Source of the DNA: Chlorobiota bacterium
GTDB lineage: Bacteria > Bacteroidota > Ignavibacteria > Ignavibacteriales > Ignavibacteriaceae
Length of the DNA stretch: 8,358 nucleotides
Direction of reading: 5' to 3'
NCBI GenBank assembly: GCA_008363265.1
Contig: RHKR01000080.1
Span: 2,071-10,428 of the forward strand
Shown here: positions 1 through 5,196 of the stretch, piece after piece
Position numbering within the stretch: the stretch's first letter is position 1
Layout of the letters: each line of letters opens with the position of its first letter
The notes under the pieces: generated by a model
Seen by the model: only the letters and a program-made list of their open reading frames with translations
The model's database searches: none
What the model was told of the DNA's origin: nothing
Translations under genes and position numbers: made by a program

Positions 1-319
1 CAGGCAGAAATACGATGGCCAGAAGGAACATCAGGATCGGACCTACAAACCAGTTCTGCACCAGGGATAGAGTAAGCACCTTGACATTCTTGAAAACATC
101 CGGAAGTTCTTCATACTTTACCTTTGCAAGCGGGGGATACATCATCAGGATCAGACCGATCGCGATCGGAATGTTTGTAGTTCCGCTCTGGTAAGAATTC
201 CAAAAATCAACTACAGAAGGAAACAAATAGCCTGACGCGACCCCGATACCCATTGCGAGAAATATCCAGAGAGTAAGGTAACGGTCAAGAAAAGAGAGTT
301 TTTTTGATAATGTACTCAT
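1..319 (-). CDS. acr3: Acr3-family arsenite efflux permease, N-terminal part (cut by window edge)
   Basis: Translation from the ATG at 319 gives 106 residues beginning [20 protein letters not shown] and then runs off the left edge; the full family length is about 350 residues. The visible part holds the first hydrophobic segments and the conserved Acr3 stretches [15 protein letters not shown] (residues 10-24) and [20 protein letters not shown] (residues 49-68), followed by QNWFVGP (89-95). Acr3 proteins are inner-membrane carriers that export arsenite, using the proton gradient; the essential membrane cysteine lies beyond the visible part, so activity cannot be judged. It is the last visible gene of the arsenic operon, 10 bases after the permease stop, with no clear Shine-Dalgarno. 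Seen: sequence match to family motifs from memory and operon context. Inferred: substrate. Confidence 0.93.
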   Translation of the reverse strand, partial: MSTLSKKLSFLDRYLTLWIFLAMGIGVASGYLFPSVVDFWNSYQSGTTNIPIAIGLILMMYPPLAKVKYEELPDVFKNVKVLTLSLVQNWFVGPILMFLLAIVFLP

Positions 320-329
320 GAAATCTTAT

Positions 330-1343
330 CTAAAAAATGATGTTGAACAGAAATCCGGTGATCATGATCCCGGTACCTACAATTCCGGCAAACGCGAGTA
401 TCAGTTGGAGTTTCAGCACTTTCCTCAGAATTATCATTTCGGGAAGAGAAAGGGCGATAACCGACATCATGAAAGCGAGAACCGTTCCAAGTGAGGCTCC
501 TTTCTCGAGAAGTGCCTGAACAACGGGAATTATTCCCGCAGCGTTTGAGTACATCGGAATTCCGAGCAGAACCGAAAGTGGTACTGACCACCAGGCATCG
601 GAACCCATAAAAGATGCCATGAAATCCTCAGGTACATAGCCGTGGATGCCTGCCCCCACAGCGATACCGATGACGACATACAGCCAGACCTTCCTTAGTA
701 TATCATTGACAGCCTCGTATCCTTTTTCCACCCTTTCGGTGAAACTTAACTTTTCATCTGGTTGCTCGATCCCGGCTGACTTAACCTGATAGACCCAGCT
801 CTCCACGAATCTCTCGAGTTTCAGTTTACCGATCAATGTTCCGGAAAAGATGGCGATGACCAGACCCGAGGTTACATAGATCAGCGCGGTCTTCCATCCG
901 AAAAGCCCGAAAAGAAGTACTATCGCCACTTCATTAACCATCGGCGCGGAGATCAGGAAGGAAAAAGTAACCCCGAGTGGTACTCCGCTTTCAACGAATC
1001 CGAGGAACAGGGGTATGGCGGAACAGGAGCAGAAAGGTGTCACAACGCCCAGAAGGCTTGCCATGATATTGCCGGCAAACTGTCGCTTCCCACCGAGAAG
1101 TTTTCTTGTTCTTTCAGGAGAAAAGTAGGAACGGATAACGCCCACTGCAAAAACCACGATAGTCAGTAGAAGAAGCACTTTCGGCACTTCAAAAATGAAG
1201 AAGAAAACCGACTCACCCAAGTGTGTCCCTTTTTCCAGGCCGATTAGATCGTAAACAAGTGCCCCGGTAATGACTTCGAGGTTGAAGTAGATGAGCCCCC
1301 ATAAAGCCAGGAACAGGGGGATTGCCCAAATTTTCCGGTTCAT
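330..1343 (-). CDS. CSCS-motif membrane permease (ArsP/PF03773-like)
   Basis: A 337-residue, very hydrophobic protein with about eight to nine membrane segments. The family signature TPFCSCSAIPLFLGF starts at residue 102, with cysteines 105 and 107, and is followed by ISAPMVNEVA (131-140) and GIPMYSNAAG (261-270). This is the DUF318/PF03773 permease family, which includes ArsP, an exporter of trivalent organoarsenicals in which membrane cysteines bind the metalloid. The central loop (about 172-215) is charged and probably cytoplasmic. The start codon lies one base after the stop of the CxxC thioredoxin-fold gene, and such permeases are often paired with that small protein, so the two probably work together. 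Substrate here is inferred from context; methylarsenite, arsenite, or another soft metal or thiol-reactive species is possible. It sits beside acr3, so the operon has two unrelated candidate exporters. Confidence 0.88.
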   Translation of the reverse strand: MNRKIWAIPLFLALWGLIYFNLEVITGALVYDLIGLEKGTHLGESVFFFIFEVPKVLLLLTIVVFAVGVIRSYFSPERTRKLLGGKRQFAGNIMASLLGVVTPFCSCSAIPLFLGFVESGVPLGVTFSFLISAPMVNEVAIVLLFGLFGWKTALIYVTSGLVIAIFSGTLIGKLKLERFVESWVYQVKSAGIEQPDEKLSFTERVEKGYEAVNDILRKVWLYVVIGIAVGAGIHGYVPEDFMASFMGSDAWWSVPLSVLLGIPMYSNAAGIIPVVQALLEKGASLGTVLAFMMSVIALSLPEMIILRKVLKLQLILAFAGIVGTGIMITGFLFNIIF

Positions 1344-1344
1344 C

Positions 1345-1587
1345 TTATCTGTTTTCCTCGATCCAGTGCTTCAGGGTCTCTTTTGTGGGGATCTTCCCTG
1401 ATGAAACCACTTTCCCATTGATCGAAAGGCCAGGAGTAGCCATAATGCCCGACTGCATTATTTCCATAAGGTCGGTAACCTTTTCAACTTTAGCGTCAAT
1501 TTTCATTTCAGCGACAGTGTCGATGCAGAGTTGTTCGAGTCGCTTACAGTTTGCGCATCCCGTGCCGAACACTTTAAGAGTTGTCAT
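1345..1587 (-). CDS. Small thioredoxin/glutaredoxin-fold CxxC protein
   Basis: An 80-residue single-domain thioredoxin-fold protein, the usual length of the TM0996/MTH895 'redox-active disulfide protein 2' group (Thioredoxin_3). The active site GTGCANCK gives Cys11 and Cys14 right after the first beta strand, and the cis-proline loop is ATPGLSING (Thr51-Pro52), both in the expected places. A third cysteine, Cys21, lies in the first helix. There is no signal peptide, so it is cytoplasmic. The ATG overlaps the stop of the upstream reductase gene as ATGA, with AAAGGA about eight bases before it, indicating translational coupling; its stop is one base from the permease start. Likely roles, inferred: dithiol reductant that regenerates the arsenate reductase, or a thiol partner that hands metalloid to the CSCS permease. 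Family members are often found next to that permease family. Confidence 0.88.
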   Translation of the reverse strand: MTTLKVFGTGCANCKRLEQLCIDTVAEMKIDAKVEKVTDLMEIMQSGIMATPGLSINGKVVSSGKIPTKETLKHWIEENR

Positions 1588-2240
1588 TGTATGATCCTTT
1601 CTTTTTTGCCGGGAAGTGCTTCCGCGCAGAGTGAGAAGAGGATATCCATCTCAGCAGCGATTTGAATGCTTCTTTCGGCATATTTTTGTTTTTCTTCAGG
1701 TGTATTGTCAAAAATTTTGGGATCTTCGTAGCGGAGAGGGAATCTTTTCTCGGCTCCGGGTATGAATGGACAGGCTTCATCGGCATCCGAGCATGTCATC
1801 ACCGCCGCGAATCCTTCTTTTGGATTGGCATCATGATCATAAACTTTCGAGAAACAGACTGCCGCCGGACGGTTGTTTGAATATCTTACAGCATATACCG
1901 GGTTGGTGTCTGAACCGTAAGCATTGATGGAGAAACCCTGGTCACGCAGACAATCAACTGCGCGGATGTTAAAAGCTGTAGCCTCTGTACCACCTGAGTA
2001 GCATTCTATCCCTTCGATATTGTGAATATCCGCGAAGAAGTGGGCCCAGATCTGCGAGAGGTGGCTCCGCCGGGAATTGTGTGTACAGATAAATGTAAGT
2101 TTTGCTGTTTCATCTTTCGAGCGTTTGCTGTTTATCCATTCCGCCATCTCTTTTAACAGGGCGGTTCTTTCAGCCGGGATTGAAGAGTGAATCTCTCTGA
2201 TACTGCTGATAGTCTCGTGAAGTTGATTTGATATGCTCAT
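1584..2240 (-). CDS. arsC: LMW-phosphatase-fold arsenate reductase-like protein (thioredoxin-coupled type)
   Basis: A 218-residue protein. After an N-terminal helical extension of about 46 residues comes the phosphatase P-loop CTHNSRRS (Cys52, Arg58, Ser59; the C-x5-R pattern). Downstream, MTCSDADEACPF carries Cys150 and Cys157, then RYEDPKIFDNTPEEK with a candidate general acid Asp173. The Gram-positive ArsC (S. aureus/B. subtilis) uses Cys10, Cys82 and Cys89 plus a DDP aspartate; the 7-residue spacing of the last two cysteines and the DP-then-TPEEK motif match. The distance from the P-loop to the second cysteine is about 26 residues longer than in classical ArsC, with extra sequence around residues 113-145, so databases may call it only 'protein-tyrosine phosphatase'. 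Expected reaction: arsenate to arsenite through a cysteine relay ending in a disulfide reduced by thioredoxin; the CxxC protein encoded next (4-base overlap) is a plausible reductant. Function is inferred, not proven. Confidence 0.85.
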   Translation of the reverse strand: MSISNQLHETISSIREIHSSIPAERTALLKEMAEWINSKRSKDETAKLTFICTHNSRRSHLSQIWAHFFADIHNIEGIECYSGGTEATAFNIRAVDCLRDQGFSINAYGSDTNPVYAVRYSNNRPAAVCFSKVYDHDANPKEGFAAVMTCSDADEACPFIPGAEKRFPLRYEDPKIFDNTPEEKQKYAERSIQIAAEMDILFSLCAEALPGKKERIIQ

Positions 2241-2245
2241 CTTGC

Positions 2246-2261
2246 TTCGTTATCTACCGAA
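2246..2261. promoter_or_regulatory. Second putative ArsR operator, in the arsR-arsC gap
   Basis: TTCGTTATCTACCGAA is an inverted repeat (TTCG-N8-CGAA) that matches the site at 2632-2647 in 13 of 16 positions, or 15 of 18 if the following AT is included. It lies 6-21 bases before the arsC-like start codon. On the minus strand a TTGCAA element inside the last arsR codons sits at almost the same distance from this repeat as the TTGCTT element does from the first repeat, but no good -10 hexamer is seen. It may be a second repressor site controlling internal transcription, or a remnant of a duplicated control region. Confidence 0.55.
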
Positions 2262-2279
2262 ATGTTTGTGAAATTTTTT

Positions 2280-2624
2280 TTATTTGCAACAGATGATGTT
2301 ACGGTCAGAATGCATAACTTTTATCTTATCCGACTGAATGGTCGATTCATCCGAAATCCAGAAATCAAGGGAAGAGAGGAGTGCGGTTATCCTTTTATCT
2401 GACGGATTGTGGTTAAGTTCATAGTTTACCCACTTTCCATCCTTTTCTTCAAGAATGAAACCTTCAGTTTTTAACATTTTCAGGTGTTGGGAAACGGTCG
2501 ATGTTGCCAGATCGAGAACCGCTGTTATCTCACATACGCACAGGGGCTTTACTTGAAGCATTTTCAGTATCCGCAAGCGGCTGGGATCGGAGAGTACTTT
2601 AAAGAATTTAGCTTTGTCTTCCAT
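2280..2624 (-). CDS. arsR: ArsR/SmtB-family As(III)-responsive repressor
   Basis: A 114-residue winged-helix regulator. The start MEDKAKFFKVLSDPSRLRIL is typical of the family; the recognition helix region TSTVSQHLKMLKTEGFI spans residues 41-57, and the wing is EEKDGKWVNYEL (59-70). Two metal-thiol sites are possible: Cys29-Val-Cys31 in PLCVCEI, which corresponds to the arsenic site of the plasmid R773 ArsR, and a C-terminal Cys112-Cys113 pair two residues from the end. ArsR proteins bind DNA as dimers and release it on binding arsenite or antimonite. It is the first gene of the operon and is preceded by a promoter overlapped by an inverted repeat, so it most likely represses itself and the genes after it. 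No Shine-Dalgarno is visible before the ATG; the leader is A-rich. Confidence 0.93.
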   Translation of the reverse strand: MEDKAKFFKVLSDPSRLRILKMLQVKPLCVCEITAVLDLATSTVSQHLKMLKTEGFILEEKDGKWVNYELNHNPSDKRITALLSSLDFWISDESTIQSDKIKVMHSDRNIICCK

Positions 2625-2629
2625 AATTC

Positions 2630-2649
2630 ATTTCGTTGTTCACCGAAAT
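2630..2649. promoter_or_regulatory. Putative ArsR operator over the arsR promoter
   Basis: A perfect inverted repeat, ATTTCG-N8-CGAAAT, lies directly downstream of and overlapping the putative -10 hexamer of arsR, ending 6 bases from the arsR start codon. This placement would block transcription when a repressor is bound. The same core recurs at 2246-2261, which strengthens the case that it is a specific binding site for the ArsR encoded here. The assignment is inferred from position, symmetry and recurrence. Confidence 0.65.
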
Positions 2650-2674
2650 ATAATCAGAATTTATTTCAAAGCAA
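2647..2674 (-). promoter_or_regulatory. Putative arsR operon promoter
   Basis: Read on the minus strand, TTGCTT (2674-2669) and TATATT (2652-2647) are separated by 16 bases and resemble sigma-70-type -35 and -10 boxes. The start codon follows 22 bases after the -10. The -10 overlaps the inverted repeat by three bases. A Bacteroidota-type primary sigma factor uses a different consensus, so the exact boxes are uncertain, although the site is well placed for the operon. Confidence 0.45.
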
Positions 2675-2709
2675 TAATAAAAAGGCTGTCCGTTGCGGAA
2701 GACAGCCTT
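2675..2709 (-). terminator. Intrinsic terminator on the minus strand, upstream of arsR
   Basis: A perfect 9-bp stem, AAGGCTGTC pairing with GACAGCCTT around a 10-base loop, is followed on the minus strand by TTTTTATTATT. On the plus strand the stem is followed by GGATGACG, so only the minus strand fits an intrinsic terminator. It ends immediately before the arsR -35 box. No normal-sized minus-strand gene precedes it, so it either ends a small RNA or leader transcribed from within 2710-2897, or shields the arsenic operon from antisense transcription starting near fni. Confidence 0.75.
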
Positions 2710-2710
2710 G

Positions 2711-2790
2711 GATGACGCTTGAGTCTAACCTGACAAGGTTATTTGTGTTGATCAGTGGCCGCCGGTTGATGGCAACGGCTCCCTTTCATC
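2711..2790 (-). ncRNA. Candidate structured RNA ahead of the terminator (type unknown)
   Basis: The ends GATGA (2711-2715) and TCATC (2786-2790) can pair and close a domain holding two hairpins: a perfect 6-bp stem with tetraloop (2726-2731 with 2736-2741), and a 7-bp stem with one bulged base and a four-base loop (2761-2779). The domain ends one base from the terminator stem on the minus strand. The same segment on the minus strand contains a 16-codon ORF (2788 to 2738, stop included) with the peptide MKGSRCHQPAATDQHK, preceded by an A-rich run. I do not recognise a known RNA family. Strand is chosen only because of the terminator; the helices would also form on the plus strand, where a T7 run (2791-2797) follows. 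It could be a small RNA, a leader with a short peptide, or chance structure. Confidence 0.3.
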
Positions 2791-2831
2791 TTTTTTTACT
2801 ATTGTTCCACCTAATCGGTTCCAACTGCTGA

Positions 2832-2861
2832 AATCATTACCAATTTATGGAAAAAATGATT
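2832..2861. repeat. Inverted repeat upstream of fni
   Basis: AATCATT and AATGATT form a perfect 7-bp inverted repeat around a 16-base spacer that itself contains a short CCA/TGG pairing. It lies 36 bases before the fni start codon, in the AT-rich region where the promoter of the right-hand operon must be. It may be a regulator binding site, but short AT-rich repeats like this arise easily by chance. Confidence 0.25.
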
Positions 2862-2897
2862 ATTTTAAAGTTTTTACGAGAAAGATTTTTATAACGA

Positions 2898-3941
2898 ATG
2901 TCAGCCGAAAAAGAATTACTGAAAAGGAAAGAGGAGCACCTCGCTCTGTGCTCTTCTGATGCTGTGGCATTTAAAGGGGTGACATCCGGATTTGAGCATT
3001 ATTCGTTCCTGCATCACGCGATAACTGAAGTGGATATCGAAGCGATCGACCTGCGGTCTGACTTTCTCGGACACACGGTCGACTATCCTTTTTTCATCTC
3101 ATGCATGACGGGAGGAACCGATGACACCGTGAATATCAACCTGAAGCTTGCCGGCGCGGCACGGGAATTGAATATACCGTTGGGTCTTGGGAGTCAGCGC
3201 TATGCTCTCGGCACCGACCGGTTCAACGACCACTTTAAAAGGATCAGGGAAGCGGCGGGAACAGTCCCGTTGATCGGCAATATAGGTGCCGCGCAGATCG
3301 TGGAGCCCGGGATAATTGAGAAACTTGATGAGCTGATCAGGAATTCTGATATCAACTCCCTTGCGATCCATCTCAACCCTGCACAGGAGCTCTTTCAGCA
3401 TGGGGGGGAAACCAATTTTCAGGGATTGCTTACCGCGATCGCAAATATTAAAAAGAATCTTGATATTCCACTTATAGTAAAAGAAACCGGAGCAGGGATA
3501 GACGATATCTGTGCTGATGAACTTTTCTGGGTGCGGGTGGATATGGTGGATGTCGCAGGTGCCGGCGGCACTTCCTGGAGCGGAGTGGAAATTCTCAGGA
3601 ACGGCGGCGACGATTCGCACGACTTCTGGGACTGGGGTCTCCCGACCACTTACTGTATCAGGCGGGTGCACGATCTTAGGTGGCAGTACAAATTCAAACT
3701 CGCTGCATCAGGCGGGATAAACTCCGGTATGGAGGCGGCAAAGGCGCTCGCGTTGGGGGCAGATTTCACGGCTTCTGCCAGAAGGGTGCTCCAGGAGCTC
3801 AACACCGGTGGTCAAACCGGTGTCGTTAAAATGGTACAGGACTGGTTTGATACGGTCAGGAAGGTGATGTTCCTTACGGGCTCACCGACCCTTGAAGAGT
3901 TCAGAATGGGCAAGATAAAGAAAAAAACGGAACTGATCTGA
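2898..3941 (+). CDS. fni: Type II isopentenyl-diphosphate delta-isomerase (FMN-dependent)
   Basis: A 347-residue protein of the usual length for the family. It interconverts isopentenyl and dimethylallyl diphosphate using reduced FMN, NAD(P)H and Mg, in the cytoplasm. Motifs in order: N-terminal RKEEHL (10-15), ISCMTGGT (67-74), GLGSQR (96-101), NIGA (128-131), HLNPAQE (158-164) with the catalytic Gln163 and metal-binding Glu164, a GGETNF(Q)G stretch (169-176), VKETGAG (194-200), VAGAGGTSW (219-227), and ASGGINSG (270-277) for the FMN phosphate, in a TIM-barrel layout. All key residues seem present. It is unrelated to the type I (Nudix) isomerase. It heads the right-hand operon and is followed after 2 bases by a prenyl synthase gene, which uses its products. 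The ATG has no obvious Shine-Dalgarno; the preceding 30 bases are AT-rich. Confidence 0.97.
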   Translation: MSAEKELLKRKEEHLALCSSDAVAFKGVTSGFEHYSFLHHAITEVDIEAIDLRSDFLGHTVDYPFFISCMTGGTDDTVNINLKLAGAARELNIPLGLGSQRYALGTDRFNDHFKRIREAAGTVPLIGNIGAAQIVEPGIIEKLDELIRNSDINSLAIHLNPAQELFQHGGETNFQGLLTAIANIKKNLDIPLIVKETGAGIDDICADELFWVRVDMVDVAGAGGTSWSGVEILRNGGDDSHDFWDWGLPTTYCIRRVHDLRWQYKFKLAASGGINSGMEAAKALALGADFTASARRVLQELNTGGQTGVVKMVQDWFDTVRKVMFLTGSPTLEEFRMGKIKKKTELI

Positions 3942-3943
3942 TA

Positions 3944-4921
3944 ATGGAAGATTTCAATAAATTATACACTGAAGTAAAAACCAAAATTGACGGCCTTCTT
4001 GCAAATGTGATGAAGGGGAGGCAGCCTGCCTCGCTTTATGAACCGGCTGACTATATCATGGACAGTCCCGGCAAGAGGCTAAGACCGGTTTTGGTCATGT
4101 TCTCAGCCAAAGCTGCAGGAGGCTCGTTCGAAAATGTGACCAATGCCGCCCTCGCTGTGGAGATGCTGCACAACTTCACACTCGTGCACGACGATATAAT
4201 GGACAATTCCGACACCCGCCGGGGAAATCCGACACTTCACATCAAATATGACCTCTCAACGGCGATCCTCACAGGGGATGTGCTGCTTGCCGCGGCTTAT
4301 GAGTACCTTCAGAAAGACCTGAAGGGGAACGCCCGCGCGGTAGAGTTTTTCACCCGGGGTCTGATCGAGGTTTGCGAAGGTCAGAGCCTCGACAAGGATT
4401 TTGAAGTACGTGAGAGTGTTTCACTCGCCGAGTATGTCGAGATGATAGGGAAGAAAACCGCCGCCCTCTCAAAGATGTGTTGCGCGGTTGGCGCGATACT
4501 TGGCGGAGGAAATGATGAAGAGGTTGAAGCACTTGCCGACTATGGCTGGCTTGTAGGTCTCGCATTCCAGATACAGGATGATCTGCTTGACATTACTGCC
4601 GACACCAAAACCCTCGGCAAACCCGTTGGTGGCGATATCCTCGAGGGGAAAAAGACATTTTTATTCCTGACCGCGCTCGAGAAAAGCAGCGGCGAGGAGA
4701 GGGAGGCACTCGAAAGGCTGGTCGCCAACAAAGGCGCCACCCCCGCAGAGATCCCTTATTACCGTGATATTTTTGACAGGCTCGGCGTTCTCGATGACGC
4801 CAGATACGAAGTTGAAAGGCTGACGCTGCAGGCACTTGACAGACTCAAAGTGTTGAAACTTGAGGAAGACAGGGAACTGTTCACTACGCTCGCTAACGCC
4901 TTACTGAACCGCACCAAATAG
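3944..4921 (+). CDS. Trans-polyprenyl diphosphate synthase, probably short chain (GGPP/FPP)
   Basis: A 325-residue all-helical isoprenyl synthase. It shows PGKRLRPVL (42-50), the first Asp-rich motif HDDIMDNSDTRRG (82-94; DDIMD at 83-87), KTAALSKMC (171-179), GLAFQIQDDLLD (205-216; DDLLD at 212-216) and GKPVGGDILEGKKT (225-238), in the right order. It adds IPP to an allylic primer in a Mg-dependent reaction. The first motif has no two-residue insertion, unlike typical bacterial FPP synthases, and the fifth residue before it is Phe78; a bulky residue there is known to stop chain growth at about C20. GGPP is therefore the favoured product and a long quinone-tail product is less likely, but this is inference. 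It starts 2 bases after fni, consistent with substrate supply, and is 8 bases before ptsH. Could equally be named ispA, crtE or idsA-like. Confidence 0.93.
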   Translation: MEDFNKLYTEVKTKIDGLLANVMKGRQPASLYEPADYIMDSPGKRLRPVLVMFSAKAAGGSFENVTNAALAVEMLHNFTLVHDDIMDNSDTRRGNPTLHIKYDLSTAILTGDVLLAAAYEYLQKDLKGNARAVEFFTRGLIEVCEGQSLDKDFEVRESVSLAEYVEMIGKKTAALSKMCCAVGAILGGGNDEEVEALADYGWLVGLAFQIQDDLLDITADTKTLGKPVGGDILEGKKTFLFLTALEKSSGEEREALERLVANKGATPAEIPYYRDIFDRLGVLDDARYEVERLTLQALDRLKVLKLEEDRELFTTLANALLNRTK

Positions 4922-4929
4922 GTAAACGG

Positions 4930-5196
4930 ATGATCAATAAAAAAGTTAAGATCGTAAACCGCGCCGGACTGCACACCAGACCCGCGGCGATGATCGTGAA
5001 GATAGCTTCCAAATACAAGTCGCAATTCTACATCTCAAAAGATGGCTACAAGATCAACGGCAAGTCGATCATCGGCGTGATGACCCTTGCTGCCGCTCAA
5101 GGAACCGAACTGGATCTCGACTTCGACGGATTGGACGAGCATGACATGTCTGAGGAGATGTGCACATTCTTCGAGAGAGGTTTTGAGGAGTTATGA
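4930..5196 (+). CDS. ptsH: Phosphocarrier protein HPr
   Basis: An 88-residue HPr, the normal family length. The active site NRAGLHTRPAA (10-20) carries His15, which accepts phosphate from enzyme I. The regulatory segment INGKSIIGVM (42-51) places a serine at position 46, the site phosphorylated by HPr kinase/phosphorylase in Firmicutes and several other phyla; the conserved surroundings suggest that control could operate here, although no kinase gene lies in the window. Its stop codon overlaps the ptsI start as ATGA, so the two are translationally coupled. It follows the prenyl synthase by 8 bases with AGG about ten bases before the ATG. Confidence 0.97.
   Translation: MINKKVKIVNRAGLHTRPAAMIVKIASKYKSQFYISKDGYKINGKSIIGVMTLAAAQGTELDLDFDGLDEHDMSEEMCTFFERGFEEL

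Noticed and set aside
2711..2745. Similarity to the signal recognition particle RNA (GTCAGG ... CCAAGG on the minus strand)
   Set aside because: The highly conserved GGAAGGAAGCAGC tip is absent and the local GTCAGG forms part of a separate 6-bp hairpin.
2711..2790. Short pieces resembling a cobalamin riboswitch core on the minus strand (AAAGGGA, GCCACTG, GTCAGG)
   Set aside because: The pieces are short, spacing is wrong, the GGGAA and CCCGC consensus segments and the B12 box are not intact, and the downstream genes are not B12-related. Kept only as an unclassified structured segment.
2761..2797. Plus-strand hairpin followed by a T7 run, as a possible terminator
   Set aside because: Eleven bases separate the stem from the T run, the stem has a bulge, and no plus-strand gene precedes it.
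2484..2831. 115-codon plus-strand open frame across arsR and the intergenic region
   Set aside because: It runs through the arsR coding region, its operator and the terminator hairpin in antisense, and shows no domain features.
2625..2897. Mobile element or CRISPR remnants
   Set aside because: No transposase frame, no terminal inverted repeats, no target duplications and no regularly spaced direct repeats are visible.
3099..3671. 190-codon open frame on the minus strand over fni
   Set aside because: Lies wholly inside a gene with full motif support; the translation is Pro/His/Arg-rich without recognisable motifs.
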